A DNA stretch of 64,000 nucleotides from Alphaproteobacteria bacterium (GTDB lineage Bacteria > Pseudomonadota > Alphaproteobacteria > Rhizobiales > Xanthobacteraceae): contig JBBCGH010000001.1 in assembly GCA_037200445.1 (NCBI GenBank), forward strand, positions 1,426,001-1,490,000. Direction: 5' to 3'. The translations under genes and the position numbers were made by a program. This document shows positions 53,541-62,148 of this stretch, one piece after another. The stretch's first letter is position 1. Each line of letters begins with the position of its first letter. The notes beneath the pieces were generated by a model that worked only from the letters and a program-made list of their open reading frames with translations, searched no databases and had not been told where the DNA came from.

Positions 53541-54062
53541 GTGGAAAATCAGACGGGCTGGCCCGACCAGTTGTTCGATGTGCTGAAAAATGCCGAGGTC
53601 AGGCAGGTCGGCTATGTGCCGGACGCCGGCCACGCGCGGCTGATCGAGCGCTGCAAGGCGGACAACGACATCCGCGATGTGGTGCTCTCGACCGAGGAAG
53701 AGGGCGTTGCGCTTGCGGCCGGCGCCTGGCTCGGCGGGCAGCGCGCCGCGCTCTTGATGCAGTCGAGCGGCGTCGGCAACTGCATCAACATGCTGTCGCT
53801 GATCAACACCTGCCGCTTCCCATTCCTCACCTTCATCACGATGCGCGGCGAGTGGGCCGAGTTCAATCCGTGGCAAGTGCCGATGTCGCAGGCGACCGAG
53901 CCGGTGCTCACCGCGATCGGCGTGAAGTGCTACCGCGCCGATCGCCCCGAGGACGTGGCCGATACGGCGCAGGCCGCGGCCGAGCTTGCCTTCGGCGGCG
54001 ACTTCGCGGTCGCGGTGCTGCTCTCGCAGAAGCTGATTGGCCGCAAGGTGTGGGTGAAGTGA
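53541..54062 (+). CDS. TPP-dependent decarboxylase, N-terminal (alpha) subunit
   Basis: 173 aa with GTG start immediately after the yacG stop. It is the pyrimidine-binding TPP half as found in sulfopyruvate (ComD) and phosphonopyruvate decarboxylases: VGYVPDAGHARLIERCKADN, the catalytic glutamate in STEEEGVALAAGAWLGG, and QSSGVGNCINMLSLIN. It overlaps the beta subunit gene (TGATG), so both are translated together. The substrate, a 2-oxo acid, is not known. Confidence 0.85.
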   Translation: MENQTGWPDQLFDVLKNAEVRQVGYVPDAGHARLIERCKADNDIRDVVLSTEEEGVALAAGAWLGGQRAALLMQSSGVGNCINMLSLINTCRFPFLTFITMRGEWAEFNPWQVPMSQATEPVLTAIGVKCYRADRPEDVADTAQAAAELAFGGDFAVAVLLSQKLIGRKVWVK

Positions 54063-54634
54063 TGCTCGAGCGCAGGAAGGCGATCGCCACGCTGATGGAG
54101 AGGCGGCCGAAAGACCTGTTCGTGGTGCCGGGGCTCGGCTCGACCACCTATGACCTCGCCTCGCTCGGCGAGAAGGACTCCGACTTCTATCTCTGGGGCG
54201 CGATGGGCGGCGCCGCAATGATCGGGCTCGGCCTCGCGCTCGCGAAGCCGAAGCTCAAGATCGCGGTGATCACCGGCGACGGCGAGATGCTGATGGGGAT
54301 GGGCTCACTCGCCACCATCGGCGTGCAGCGGCCGAAGAACCTCGCGGTCATCGTGTTCGACAACCGGCGCTACGGCGAGACCGGCATGCAGGCGAGCCAC
54401 ACCGACAAGGGCGTCGATCTCGTCGGCGTCGCGAAGTCCTGCGGGATTGCGCGCGCCTACGACGTGGAGGACGAGGCGGGGCTGAAGACGCTTGCGGGCG
54501 ATCTTGCGGGATTGAACGAGACGCTGTTCGCGCGCGTGCACATCGCGGCCGATGATCCGACGCGCGTGCTGCCGACCAAGGACGGCGTGGAGCTGAAGAA
54601 CCGCTTTCGCAGGGCGGTCGCGGCCGCGGGGTAG
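54062..54634 (+). CDS. TPP-dependent decarboxylase, C-terminal (beta) subunit
   Basis: 190 aa, the pyrophosphate-binding half: the TPP motif GDGEMLMGMGSL, ending in FDNRRYGETG with the DN pair about 25 residues on, and ALAKPKLKIAVI before it. Together with the alpha subunit it makes a ComDE-like two-subunit enzyme. Its end is 121 bp before tRNA-Phe. Confidence 0.87.
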   Translation: MLERRKAIATLMERRPKDLFVVPGLGSTTYDLASLGEKDSDFYLWGAMGGAAMIGLGLALAKPKLKIAVITGDGEMLMGMGSLATIGVQRPKNLAVIVFDNRRYGETGMQASHTDKGVDLVGVAKSCGIARAYDVEDEAGLKTLAGDLAGLNETLFARVHIAADDPTRVLPTKDGVELKNRFRRAVAAAG

Positions 54635-54755
54635 GGCTTGCGGGGGCGGGGCCAACGCATTGAACCGCAGACAGAATCCGCTTGCTGGACAGGTCGGGAA
54701 GCAGCCTCTATAACCGCGCGCCTTGACCAACCCCGCCGCTCCGGCGGGCCTCGGC

Positions 54756-54831
54756 GCCCAGGTAGCTCAGTTGGTAGAGCACGTGACTGAAAATCACGGT
54801 GTCGGTGGTTCGATTCCGCCCCTGGGCACCA
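54756..54831 (+). tRNA. tRNA-Phe(GAA)
   Basis: 76 nt: acceptor GCCCAGG/CCUGGGC, D-arm GCUC-AGUUGGUA-GAGC, anticodon arm GUGAC-UGAAAAU-CACG with anticodon GAA, T-arm GGUGG-UUCGAUU-CCGCC, ACCA encoded. It sits directly left of a P4-type integrase gene and is the likely attachment site of the second island; the gene itself is intact. Confidence 0.97.
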
Positions 54832-54943
54832 TTACCCCTTCTCGCTGATTTTCATACACCCGCATAGATTATAAGAAATGCCTGTGTTGCAGGCGTTTCT
54901 CTCCACATAGCTGCTCATGCTGTCCTGTGACAGCGCAGCTGGG

Positions 54944-54996
54944 GGTGGGTACAATAATGGGTAGCTGCTCTTGTACCCACCAGAGAGGTACCCACC
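54944..54996 (+). promoter_or_regulatory. GTACCCACC repeats before the integrase gene
   Basis: GGTGGGTACAA (54944-54954) and TTGTACCCACC (54971-54981) are a perfect 11-bp inverted repeat; a third GTACCCACC (54988-54996) abuts the GTG start. Two further GTACCC copies stand at 56314 and 56326, beyond the gene. These may be integrase arm sites or operator copies. Confidence 0.5.
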
Positions 54997-56196
54997 GTGC
55001 TGACCCAAATGGCGATCACGGCCGCCAAGCCACAAGCGAAACCATACAAGCTTCGCGACAGCGGCGGCCTCTACCTTCTCGTTAAGCCCAGCGGCAACAA
55101 AAGCTGGCGGTTCCGATACAAGCTACGGGGCCGAGAGAACATGCTGTCACTCGGCATTTTCCCGATCGTGACGCTCGCTCAGGCGCGCTCACGGCGGGAC
55201 GACGCGAAGCGGACTATCGCCGAAGGCAGGGACCCCGCCCAAAAAAGGCGGGAGGAAAAGCTCGCTGCCTCGGTCTCGGCCAGCAACACCTTCGGTGTCG
55301 TCGCGGAGGAGTACATTGCCAAGCTCAAGGAGGAAGGTGCAGCCGAGTCGACGCTCGATAAGAACGCATGGCTGCTCCTCGACCTTGCGGCGTCTCTGCG
55401 CAATCGGCCGATCGCTGAACTCACGCCTGCGGAGATCCTCGACCTGCTCAAGAGGATCGAAAAGAGCGGCCGGCGGGACACGGCGCGCCGGCTGCGAGGC
55501 GTCATCGGGAGCGTGTCTCGGTATGCCGTGGTGACACTTCGGGCGCAAAATGACCCGACCTATGCGTTACGCGGTGCGCTCCTCAAGCCAGATGTTAAGC
55601 ATCGCGCGGCGATCACTGACGAGCGGAAATTGGGAGCGCTCATGCTCTCAATTGACGAGTACGACGGCTGGCCAACCCTGCGGGCCGCGTTGCTGCTGTT
55701 AGCCCTCACGATGACCCGCCCCGGCGACGTTCGTCACATGCAGAAATCGGAGATCGTTTTTCCGAAGGCGCTGTGGCGCATTCCGGCCGAGCGCATGAAA
55801 ATGCGACGGCCGCACGACGTTCCGCTATCGCAGCAGGCACTCGCTGTCATCCGCGACATGTGGGACCTCACGCAGGGCAATGGCTTGTTGTTGCCCTCCG
55901 TCCGCTCCATCAAGAAGCCGCTCTCGGAGAACGCCTTCAACTCGGCGCTACGCCGGATGGGCTATTCCAAAATGGAAATGACGGCGCATGGCTTCCGCTC
56001 CAGCGCCTCGACCATCCTCAATGAACGCGGTTTCGACGACGATGTTATCGAGGCCGCGCTTGCTCATCAGGACGACGACGATGTCAGGCGCGCGTACAAT
56101 CGGGCAACCTACCTGCCCGAGCGCACCAAACTCATGCAGGACTGGGCCGATTTGTTGGACCAGTTCCGCACACAATCAATGCGAGACGTTGCCTAG
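54997..56196 (+). CDS. P4-type tyrosine integrase
   Basis: 399 aa. N-terminal DUF4102-like domain (SGGLYLLVKPSGNKSWRFRY), a core-binding domain (about 95-180), then the catalytic domain with arginine in TRPGDVRHM, HGFRSSAS (H-x-x-R), a late histidine in ALAHQDDDDVR and tyrosine in RRAYNRATYL. GTG start with GAGAGG upstream; ATG 55009 is an alternative. It is placed at tRNA-Phe as usual for P4-type enzymes and is the only integrase in the window. Full length, so probably active. Confidence 0.93.
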   Translation: MLTQMAITAAKPQAKPYKLRDSGGLYLLVKPSGNKSWRFRYKLRGRENMLSLGIFPIVTLAQARSRRDDAKRTIAEGRDPAQKRREEKLAASVSASNTFGVVAEEYIAKLKEEGAAESTLDKNAWLLLDLAASLRNRPIAELTPAEILDLLKRIEKSGRRDTARRLRGVIGSVSRYAVVTLRAQNDPTYALRGALLKPDVKHRAAITDERKLGALMLSIDEYDGWPTLRAALLLLALTMTRPGDVRHMQKSEIVFPKALWRIPAERMKMRRPHDVPLSQQALAVIRDMWDLTQGNGLLLPSVRSIKKPLSENAFNSALRRMGYSKMEMTAHGFRSSASTILNERGFDDDVIEAALAHQDDDDVRRAYNRATYLPERTKLMQDWADLLDQFRTQSMRDVA

Positions 56197-56581
56197 GCCC
56201 GCGCGAGCGGGTCTTTCCTTGGAGAAAATGGCGGGCACTCGGTGGCGGAAGGGAATCTAACTCGCGAGCTAAGTCATTGAACGCAAATCGATTGGGCGAC
56301 CGGTCGAAAAATCGTACCCAGGGCCGTACCCTTCTTCGCAACCTTTGATGCAGACTACTGAACCGCGGACAGAAAGATGGCGCTCAGTTGCCGGTACGCA
56401 TCCTGAGGCCCGCTTAGCAGGCCTCTTCTTTCGGCAACGGCGGAGCGTCCCGGAATATGGACATCTCTGCAACTTTTGGCTCTAATATCGCGCGCCCACA
56501 CCCGTCCGAAGGGTAGTGAGATCGGAAAAGAAGAAGACGGGGGCGCGGTCCATTTCCTGTGCGATCACACGAGGAGCAGCT
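56197..56581. other. 385-bp gap between integrase and the peptide locus
   Basis: No convincing gene. It holds GTACCC copies (56314, 56326) like those before the integrase. The last 60 bp should carry the promoter and ribosome site (AGGAGC at 56571-56576, 5 bases before the 60-aa gene). Confidence 0.5.
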
Positions 56582-56764
56582 ATGAGCGATAAGCAAAGCG
56601 AACAAGAACAGGTCCCGCCGGTGCGGGGCACGAGAAACTTCGCGGCGTTCCTTGCGAAGGCAAGGAAAGTCGAGGGGAAGGGAAGCCAAGTCCGGTCTAC
56701 CGCGCACACATCCAGTGTGTTCGTTCCGGATGATGTCGAGGATTCCGATAAGCCGGCCCGCTGA
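56582..56764 (+). CDS. Candidate modified-peptide precursor (60 aa)
   Basis: Small protein starting MSDKQSEQEQVPPVRGTRNF, with a helical basic middle (AAFLAKARKVEGKGS) and a serine/threonine/valine- and aspartate-rich end (RSTAHTSSVFVPDDVEDSD). AGGAG precedes the ATG. Its place, one base before the HExxH gene and beside radical SAM and 2OG oxygenase genes, is what makes a precursor role plausible: the first half as leader and the C-terminal 20-25 residues as core. No known precursor family is recognised. Confidence 0.6.
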   Translation: MSDKQSEQEQVPPVRGTRNFAAFLAKARKVEGKGSQVRSTAHTSSVFVPDDVEDSDKPAR

Positions 56765-56765
56765 A

Positions 56766-57731
56766 ATGAATCTGGAGCGGCGAGCATGCGTAAGTAGCTT
56801 GCTCGCCGCTTTTGCACGGGCGGCGTGTCTTGATGACGTTCGTCTCGAGCGGCAACAAGAAATCGAATCATTCTTTCTCGAGTTCGCATGCGACGCAGCG
56901 CCGGCGTTCTCAAATCGACGGAAAGGCGACCTGTGTGCGCCGGTCAAACGAGCGCTTCTTGAGCATCGCCTGCAAGCGGCCATGTACTACGCTCGACTGC
57001 ACGACGCCGACGGTTTGGCAAGACAGTTAGAACACGAAGACACGAACTGGGTCACCATTTGCGACGGTGCGGTCGCGCTTTGGCAAGCAAACCATTCGAC
57101 GTCGGTGGGACGCTTAGGCGATGCACCAGCTTACATCGTCGGCACTCCGAGCGCGGTTGAAGCAGACGATATATCGCGACGGCTGAGTGAACACGCATTT
57201 CAGGCTGCTGGCGCTGCCGGCCTTCAATCACTTTTCGAATCAGTTGGAATACTAGTTCTCGTGCGCGAAAGAGCGATGTTTGGTGTCTCCAACAGCTGGA
57301 CCACGACAGCGCTCCGCAGCACGATTTACAGTGACTACGTGGCCGATCCTGTCGCGTTTGGAACCGAGCTCGTCCACGAGGCCGCACATCTCTGGCTGAA
57401 TGAAGCACTCGTCGCGACTGGAAATATTCGCCAGTCTCGAGCGCGCTTCAACTCTCCGTGGAAAGGCGAGCCGCGAAAGGCGTTCGGCTTTGTGCATGCG
57501 ACGTTCGCCTTCTCCATTGTAGTTGTTTACCTGCAATGGGCGCTGTGTGCGCCCGCGATCTCGCGCAAGTGCCGAAAATACTTATCGGCGTTAGCAATTC
57601 GAGAAACACAACGACTCTTGGCAGTCGGAGACGATCTTCCCGGCGCTCTCAAGCTTGTTGATTCAAGGCTGGCACATTTGATTGAGGAAGTTCATGAGCG
57701 TGCAATTGCCAGCAGCGAGCCAGTTGCCTAG
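56766..57731 (+). CDS. HExxH-motif putative peptide-modification protein
   Basis: 321 aa. ELVHEAAHLWLNEA (HExxH, 204-208) and, 25 residues on, SPWKGEPRKAFGFVHATFAF (SPW at 230, H244) form the signature of the HExxH peptide-modification family, now linked to 2-oxoglutarate-dependent peptide beta-hydroxylation. It starts one base after the stop of the 60-aa gene (TGAAATG) and has no strong ribosome site, so it is probably coupled to it. Not a normal zinc protease: the third-ligand pattern is different. Confidence 0.72.
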   Translation: MNLERRACVSSLLAAFARAACLDDVRLERQQEIESFFLEFACDAAPAFSNRRKGDLCAPVKRALLEHRLQAAMYYARLHDADGLARQLEHEDTNWVTICDGAVALWQANHSTSVGRLGDAPAYIVGTPSAVEADDISRRLSEHAFQAAGAAGLQSLFESVGILVLVRERAMFGVSNSWTTTALRSTIYSDYVADPVAFGTELVHEAAHLWLNEALVATGNIRQSRARFNSPWKGEPRKAFGFVHATFAFSIVVVYLQWALCAPAISRKCRKYLSALAIRETQRLLAVGDDLPGALKLVDSRLAHLIEEVHERAIASSEPVA

Positions 57732-59064
57732 GCATCGCGGCGCACTCGCCTTTGGGGCCAGGCGAGGTCGTCAACAGTGGATTGAAACGATCGGTCTAGA
57801 GTCTATTGAGCACGGCACGCCGGTCTCGAGACGCTCAAGATTCATGGCTGGGTCGGTCGCAAAGCAGTTCTTGGGCGCGGCCGCGGTAAGGGTGGTGAAG
57901 GAAGGTCGAGCCTCCTTTGACACACCCGTTGCGAACTATGTGCCTTCCTTGCGACTTCCTAACGTAACGCTCGAACAGCTACTCAATCACACAAGCGGCC
58001 TGCGCGAGACTGAAGCACTTTTTGCACTCGCCGGCGTCCGCGAAAATGACTTTGTGAGCGCTGAAGATCACCTCGAAGCAGTCACGTTGCAAGTCAATCC
58101 GATCGCGCCGCCAGGAGCGCGCTTCAGCTACGCAAACATAAACTACATCGTGCTAGTCGAGCTACTCAAAGCACTGACCGGTGAGCGCTTTGCTGACCTT
58201 GTCAGTCGGCTCGTTTTCGAGCCTGCGGGACTAGACGCCACCACGTTCGTCGATCGACCAGATGCTATCATAGCGCACCGATGTGACAGCTATCGACTAA
58301 CGGAAGGAACTCTTCGCAGAGGTCAGTCGACCATCCCGATTGCCGGTCCAAGTGGGCTTTGGGCTAGTCCGCAGGACCTGTTGAGGTGGGGTAGCATCAG
58401 ACAACAATTCATCAAAGATGTGCCCCATATGAATCTTGAAGACTCCGAATGTGGCGGGTTGTGCGGATGGCCTTGGGCCAGGAGTGGTCAATACGTTGCT
58501 GGGCTTGTGCAAGCAGATTCAAAATACGGTCACGTCGTCGGGCATCCGGGTGATGATCAAGGCTACTCCGCACAACTGCTTCGGATCGGTGTCGTTGATC
58601 TTGTCGCGCTTTCAAGTGCAGCGGACACCAGAGCGGCGGACTTGATAACTGACCTTTGGGTTATGGAAGAGTTCCGGCAAACAATTTCTGACGACAGTAC
58701 TTTTATGGCTGCTCGATCCATTTCGGCAACGTTGCTGGCAGAACGGCTGCAGATGCCGGCACGGGATGACTCGAAGAGTCGGCGAGTGCATCGAACTGAA
58801 GAACCACCCGCAGAATTGGAAGGCGTCTATGAATGTGAAGAAGCATTAGCGCCGCTTACTGTTCAGATAGAGGGAACTAGTTTGATCGTACTTCGTGGTA
58901 CGCATAGGGACGTCCTGAATCCTATTGGGCCCGGACGTTGGTCTGGTCCAGGATATGTCGTAGCGTTCAATGAAGGCGAGGCCGGCGCTATCGACCTTGC
59001 GTTGCGGCGTGCAGGGACTTTGCGGTTTACTCGGCAGCGCGAACGTCGCCAGCTAGGACCTTGA
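57694..59064 (+). CDS. Serine hydrolase of the beta-lactamase/class C family
   Basis: 456 aa. Active-site SVAK (S54-K57 in AGSVAKQFLG), YAN in FSYANINYIV and HPGDDQG as the KTG-like third motif make it an esterase/peptidase of the AmpC/FmtA group; there is no evident signal peptide, so it may be cytoplasmic. ATG 57694 has GAGGAAG 3 bases away and overlaps the HExxH gene by 38 bp. Possible leader peptidase or ester-bond enzyme for the peptide; possibly self-protection. Its 3' end overlaps the convergent unknown gene by 38 bp. Confidence 0.78.
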   Translation: MSVQLPAASQLPRHRGALAFGARRGRQQWIETIGLESIEHGTPVSRRSRFMAGSVAKQFLGAAAVRVVKEGRASFDTPVANYVPSLRLPNVTLEQLLNHTSGLRETEALFALAGVRENDFVSAEDHLEAVTLQVNPIAPPGARFSYANINYIVLVELLKALTGERFADLVSRLVFEPAGLDATTFVDRPDAIIAHRCDSYRLTEGTLRRGQSTIPIAGPSGLWASPQDLLRWGSIRQQFIKDVPHMNLEDSECGGLCGWPWARSGQYVAGLVQADSKYGHVVGHPGDDQGYSAQLLRIGVVDLVALSSAADTRAADLITDLWVMEEFRQTISDDSTFMAARSISATLLAERLQMPARDDSKSRRVHRTEEPPAELEGVYECEEALAPLTVQIEGTSLIVLRGTHRDVLNPIGPGRWSGPGYVVAFNEGEAGAIDLALRRAGTLRFTRQRERRQLGP

Positions 59065-59668
59065 GCACCGCAAGGGTGAGTGACGAAGCAGACTCTAGAT
59101 CGCAGAAGTAGTCGTCCCACGACGTACCGTGGCTTCGGCGGTACTCTAGTTCGACGGCATCCCAGACTCTTGTAGCGTCGGCGACCGAATGCAGGCCAGT
59201 TCGATATGCAACAAAGCTTACAGCGCTGTGCTTGAGCAACTCCGCCATTGCCGTGGAAAGCATTCGGCCGAGTTGTAGCGCCGCATGCAACTCATCGGTC
59301 GACCTTGGTAGAATCCCGACGCGTCGTACGGCGGGTTCGATTAGCAAGTGAGGCGGGTAGCGATGCCCTTCGCAACTGTCATATGTCACCAAACGTGTGT
59401 GGGTGATCAGAAATTCGACGAGGGGCGCTACACCAGGTTCTATGCCGGCATTCCAGCGAGAATCCCGCGGCACTAGGTCGGGGGCCGCCGAAACATGTGT
59501 CTCGCCGGTGAAGTTTATGTTTCCCCAAGGGGATTTAAGTAAGCGTCGTTCGTCAGCCGGAGCGCCGCTTGCCCAGCATGCCAAAAATTGAGCCACATCG
59601 TTCATAATGTTGGGCGTCTTGGCCGCGTACGGAAGACTATTGGGAAGATGCCCTATCGTGACTTGCAT
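59027..59668 (-). CDS. Hypothetical protein of the peptide locus
   Basis: 213 aa, soluble, unknown family. Features: NINFTGETHV, GVAPLVEFLI and TYDSCEGHRYPPHL, which looks like a small-molecule or nucleotide site with a cysteine and a histidine, and a helical C-terminus. It is the last gene of the minus-strand operon. The ATG at 59668 overlaps the radical SAM gene by 32 bp; ATG 59605 is the other choice. Confidence 0.55.
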   Translation of the reverse strand: MQVTIGHLPNSLPYAAKTPNIMNDVAQFLACWASGAPADERRLLKSPWGNINFTGETHVSAAPDLVPRDSRWNAGIEPGVAPLVEFLITHTRLVTYDSCEGHRYPPHLLIEPAVRRVGILPRSTDELHAALQLGRMLSTAMAELLKHSAVSFVAYRTGLHSVADATRVWDAVELEYRRSHGTSWDDYFCDLESASSLTLAVLKVLAGDVRAAE

Positions 59669-60845
59669 CAGCTGTAGCCCAAAGCGACCTCACCGCCTCT
59701 ATGACGGCGATCCTGTGATCACAATACGCCTCGTACCTGTCTGTGCCTTGATAGCGTAGCCGGGTAGCCAGGCATCCACCGCCACAAAGAGAGTGGTATG
59801 AGCAGCTCGTACACTTGAGCAAGAGCGGCTTGAGATCGTTAAATCCCTGCGTTCCGGAAATATTCTCAATAAGGCTGGACGGGGTTTGCTTCTCTAGTTG
59901 ACCAAGAAGAGCAACATCGAATGGGAGTTCATCGCACGAACCTACGCGGCCGTCTGGATAGAGCGTAAGAACCTGCCCGCATTTGAGATTAGTGAAGTGG
60001 CAGAGGCCCGTATGGCGGCCCTCCAATCTTCGGATAATACTCATAATCGGCTCAAGTGTAAAATTGTTGAACAGACACTCGCCAACCCAGAATGCTGCCG
60101 CACGCGACAGAAATGTCGTGAACTCTACAGGGCTAATAGCCCAGCCTGGCGCTGAAGCACCCTCGGAAAGCATTGGCTCCATACGCGCCGAGTTGTGTCG
60201 AGGGATGCGCTTCGGATTGACGGCAAAGTCGAAGCACGGGGCAAAGCTGACCGATTTGACAGAAGGCCACTTAGCAAAGTGCGATAGGAGTGCCTCTGGG
60301 CGCATAACATTAGTCTCTGAGACAACAGCGATAACTCCGCAGGCCCTACTCTCCCGAGAGAGCAAATCTAGGGCGGCGGCAACAGCAGACAAGGTTGGAT
60401 TGTCCAAGTAGTCGCGGCGCAGCGCGTTTCCATCTTCGTCGCCGTCCAAGCTAATGCCTATTTCCAATGACGGAACGATCGCGTCAAACAGGGACAGCCA
60501 AGCAGCTGTCAGTAGCGTCCCATTAGTCTGGAGCGACAGCCTTCGAACATTGGAGCGAGCAGCGATAACCTCGAGAAGCCTCTGCATCCGTTCGAGGCCG
60601 ATGATCAGCGGCTCTCCGCCGTGAATCTCGATGTTGATCGGGCCAGGGCCAAGTTTGTCAAGAAACTCACCCAGAACTCCGGGTGTTAGGTATTGTGCGT
60701 TTGCATAGGGCTTTCGCTTCTCATAGCAGTAGAAGCAGTTGATATTGCAGGTCTCACCAGCGACCTTGATGATTGAGCTACGAGCAACAGTTTCATCGCC
60801 GCTGCGAGACCGATGAAATACCGCTTCGAGTGTGTTAGGTCGCAT
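59637..60845 (-). CDS. Radical SAM/SPASM peptide-modifying enzyme
   Basis: 402 aa. The [4Fe-4S]-SAM site is C33xxxC37xxC40 (CNINCFYCY) in a partial TIM barrel with EIHGGEPLI; the C-terminal SPASM domain has C345, C348, C354, C358 and C375 (CTSCSYHSLCGGGC) for auxiliary clusters. Such enzymes form cyclophane, thioether or other links in ribosomal peptides (FxsB-like group) or act as sulfatase maturases. The ATG at 60845 overlaps the Nudix gene by 11 bp. Together with the HExxH and 2OG proteins it suggests peptide modification. Confidence 0.82.
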   Translation of the reverse strand: MRPNTLEAVFHRSRSGDETVARSSIIKVAGETCNINCFYCYEKRKPYANAQYLTPGVLGEFLDKLGPGPINIEIHGGEPLIIGLERMQRLLEVIAARSNVRRLSLQTNGTLLTAAWLSLFDAIVPSLEIGISLDGDEDGNALRRDYLDNPTLSAVAAALDLLSRESRACGVIAVVSETNVMRPEALLSHFAKWPSVKSVSFAPCFDFAVNPKRIPRHNSARMEPMLSEGASAPGWAISPVEFTTFLSRAAAFWVGECLFNNFTLEPIMSIIRRLEGRHTGLCHFTNLKCGQVLTLYPDGRVGSCDELPFDVALLGQLEKQTPSSLIENISGTQGFNDLKPLLLKCTSCSYHSLCGGGCLATRLRYQGTDRYEAYCDHRIAVIEAVRSLWATADASHDRASSQ

Positions 60846-61272
60846 CGGCGAGCCGCCACAGCATGGCGCTCTGTCCAGTTTGGAGCACGTGTGCGCCCTC
60901 AAGGGGAATCCAAAAGCACTCGAATCGAGTGGGTTGCTGTTTCCCGTCGTGATCTTCCTGACTCATCCAACGTTCTGGAAGAGCAGCGGTCGCATGTGCG
61001 CGCACGAAGTATCGCTCCTGCAGCTCTTGCCGATAGGGTGAAATATCATACCAAGTAGTGCCAATTACTTCGTCAACCTCGAAGCAATCGTATCCAGTTT
61101 CCTCTCTTAGTTCTCGCAAGGCCGCAGCTTCAACAGTTTCACCTTCTTTGATGCTACCAGCCGGCACCTGAACTCCTACCTCTTCCCATGAGAAATCGAC
61201 ATGGCGGAATACCAGCAGCTTCCCGTCCGCGACGCAGTAAACGAGAACTTTCTTTTTTATTACTTTTGTCAT
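60835..61272 (-). CDS. Nudix hydrolase
   Basis: A 145-aa hydrolase of a nucleoside-diphosphate-linked compound. The Nudix box spans residues 39-61 with E45, then RELREETG at 53-60. GGGGGAA lies upstream of the ATG. Nudix enzymes act on many nucleotides, so the substrate is unknown. In the operon it sits between the kinase and the radical SAM gene, with 1-bp and -11-bp spacing. Confidence 0.82.
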   Translation of the reverse strand: MTKVIKKKVLVYCVADGKLLVFRHVDFSWEEVGVQVPAGSIKEGETVEAAALRELREETGYDCFEVDEVIGTTWYDISPYRQELQERYFVRAHATAALPERWMSQEDHDGKQQPTRFECFWIPLEGAHVLQTGQSAMLWRLADAT

Positions 61273-61273
61273 T

Positions 61274-62146
61274 TCAATTGTTCCCCCTTAGGGCTCCCAA
61301 CCATTGGCCCAGCCTCGCAGCGACCTCTTGCGCCGCAGGTCGCGCCCCCGGTTGGCGCTCTAGGCATGATAACACAAGTTGTGTCATTTGGGTATCCACC
61401 AACTCGGTGAGAAGCGCCGCAGTCCAAGGGCGAGGAATGTCGCAAGAAATCGTGCGATGTAGAAGAACGCCCAAACTATAGACATCTGCGGCGGTACCTG
61501 CGTTTGAGAAGCCGGTCAGGTACTCGGGTGGCCAGTGGGGCTCCGGGCCTCGACCCGAGGGCCCGACGACCTGCCCGACACGCTTAGCGTTGCCAAGGTC
61601 AATTATCGTTCCGCTCTTGCCATCGGTTAGGATATTCTCATGATATAAATCACGGTGAACATATCCCGCAGAATGAAGTTGCACTAGCGCGTCAGCGACA
61701 GTTGCCAAGATGCGGATAGAGGGGAGCGTCTTATCGATCAACGCCACCCGAGGAAATTTGAAAGTTGAGCCCTCAATCCGACGAAGCCGCATGTATCCAA
61801 CACCATTCAGCGTACCGGAGCCGAGGACTACGGGCCAGCCGGATGCACCTGTCATGGCTTCTGTTATCGCGATTTCTGTGGCAACAGCTTCGGTCTCGTA
61901 AGCCCTCTCTTCCGCAGATTTTGAAGCGTACCAATAGAACCCATATGCGCTGGATTTGCGGTCCGGCGGCAGCGCATCTAGAATGTGATCCGATCCGAAA
62001 AACAGCTTAATGACCTCAGAGTGATCTTCACCAACTAAAACAACTGTGCTTCGCCGCGTGAATGCCAGAAGCTGACGAACGGTGAATCCCGCAGTACGTA
62101 GGCGCTCCAGAATGCTCGCGGCAGGATGTAGGGGGTCCAACTTCAT
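61274..62146 (-). CDS. Serine/threonine protein kinase-like protein
   Basis: 290 aa. Kinase landmarks: lysine K47 in VIKLFFG, a glutamate in the following helix, HRDLYHENIL (H164-D166-N171), DLG in IIDLGNAKR (D183) and a PPEYLTG-like substrate loop, then the APE-helix DVYSLGVLLHR. All catalytic residues are present. It is soluble, with no sensor or membrane part. It could phosphorylate the peptide or another locus protein, as LanL-type kinases do in lanthipeptides, or regulate the operon. Confidence 0.78.
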   Translation of the reverse strand: MKLDPLHPAASILERLRTAGFTVRQLLAFTRRSTVVLVGEDHSEVIKLFFGSDHILDALPPDRKSSAYGFYWYASKSAEERAYETEAVATEIAITEAMTGASGWPVVLGSGTLNGVGYMRLRRIEGSTFKFPRVALIDKTLPSIRILATVADALVQLHSAGYVHRDLYHENILTDGKSGTIIDLGNAKRVGQVVGPSGRGPEPHWPPEYLTGFSNAGTAADVYSLGVLLHRTISCDIPRPWTAALLTELVDTQMTQLVLSCLERQPGARPAAQEVAARLGQWLGALRGNN

Positions 62147-62148
62147 CG

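Noticed and set aside
54661-56374. TGAACCGCNGACAGAA at 54661 and 56359 as att repeats of the tRNA-Phe island
   Set aside because: The first copy lies upstream of the tRNA, outside any expected att position, and the two differ at one base; the tRNA 3' end is the more likely site.
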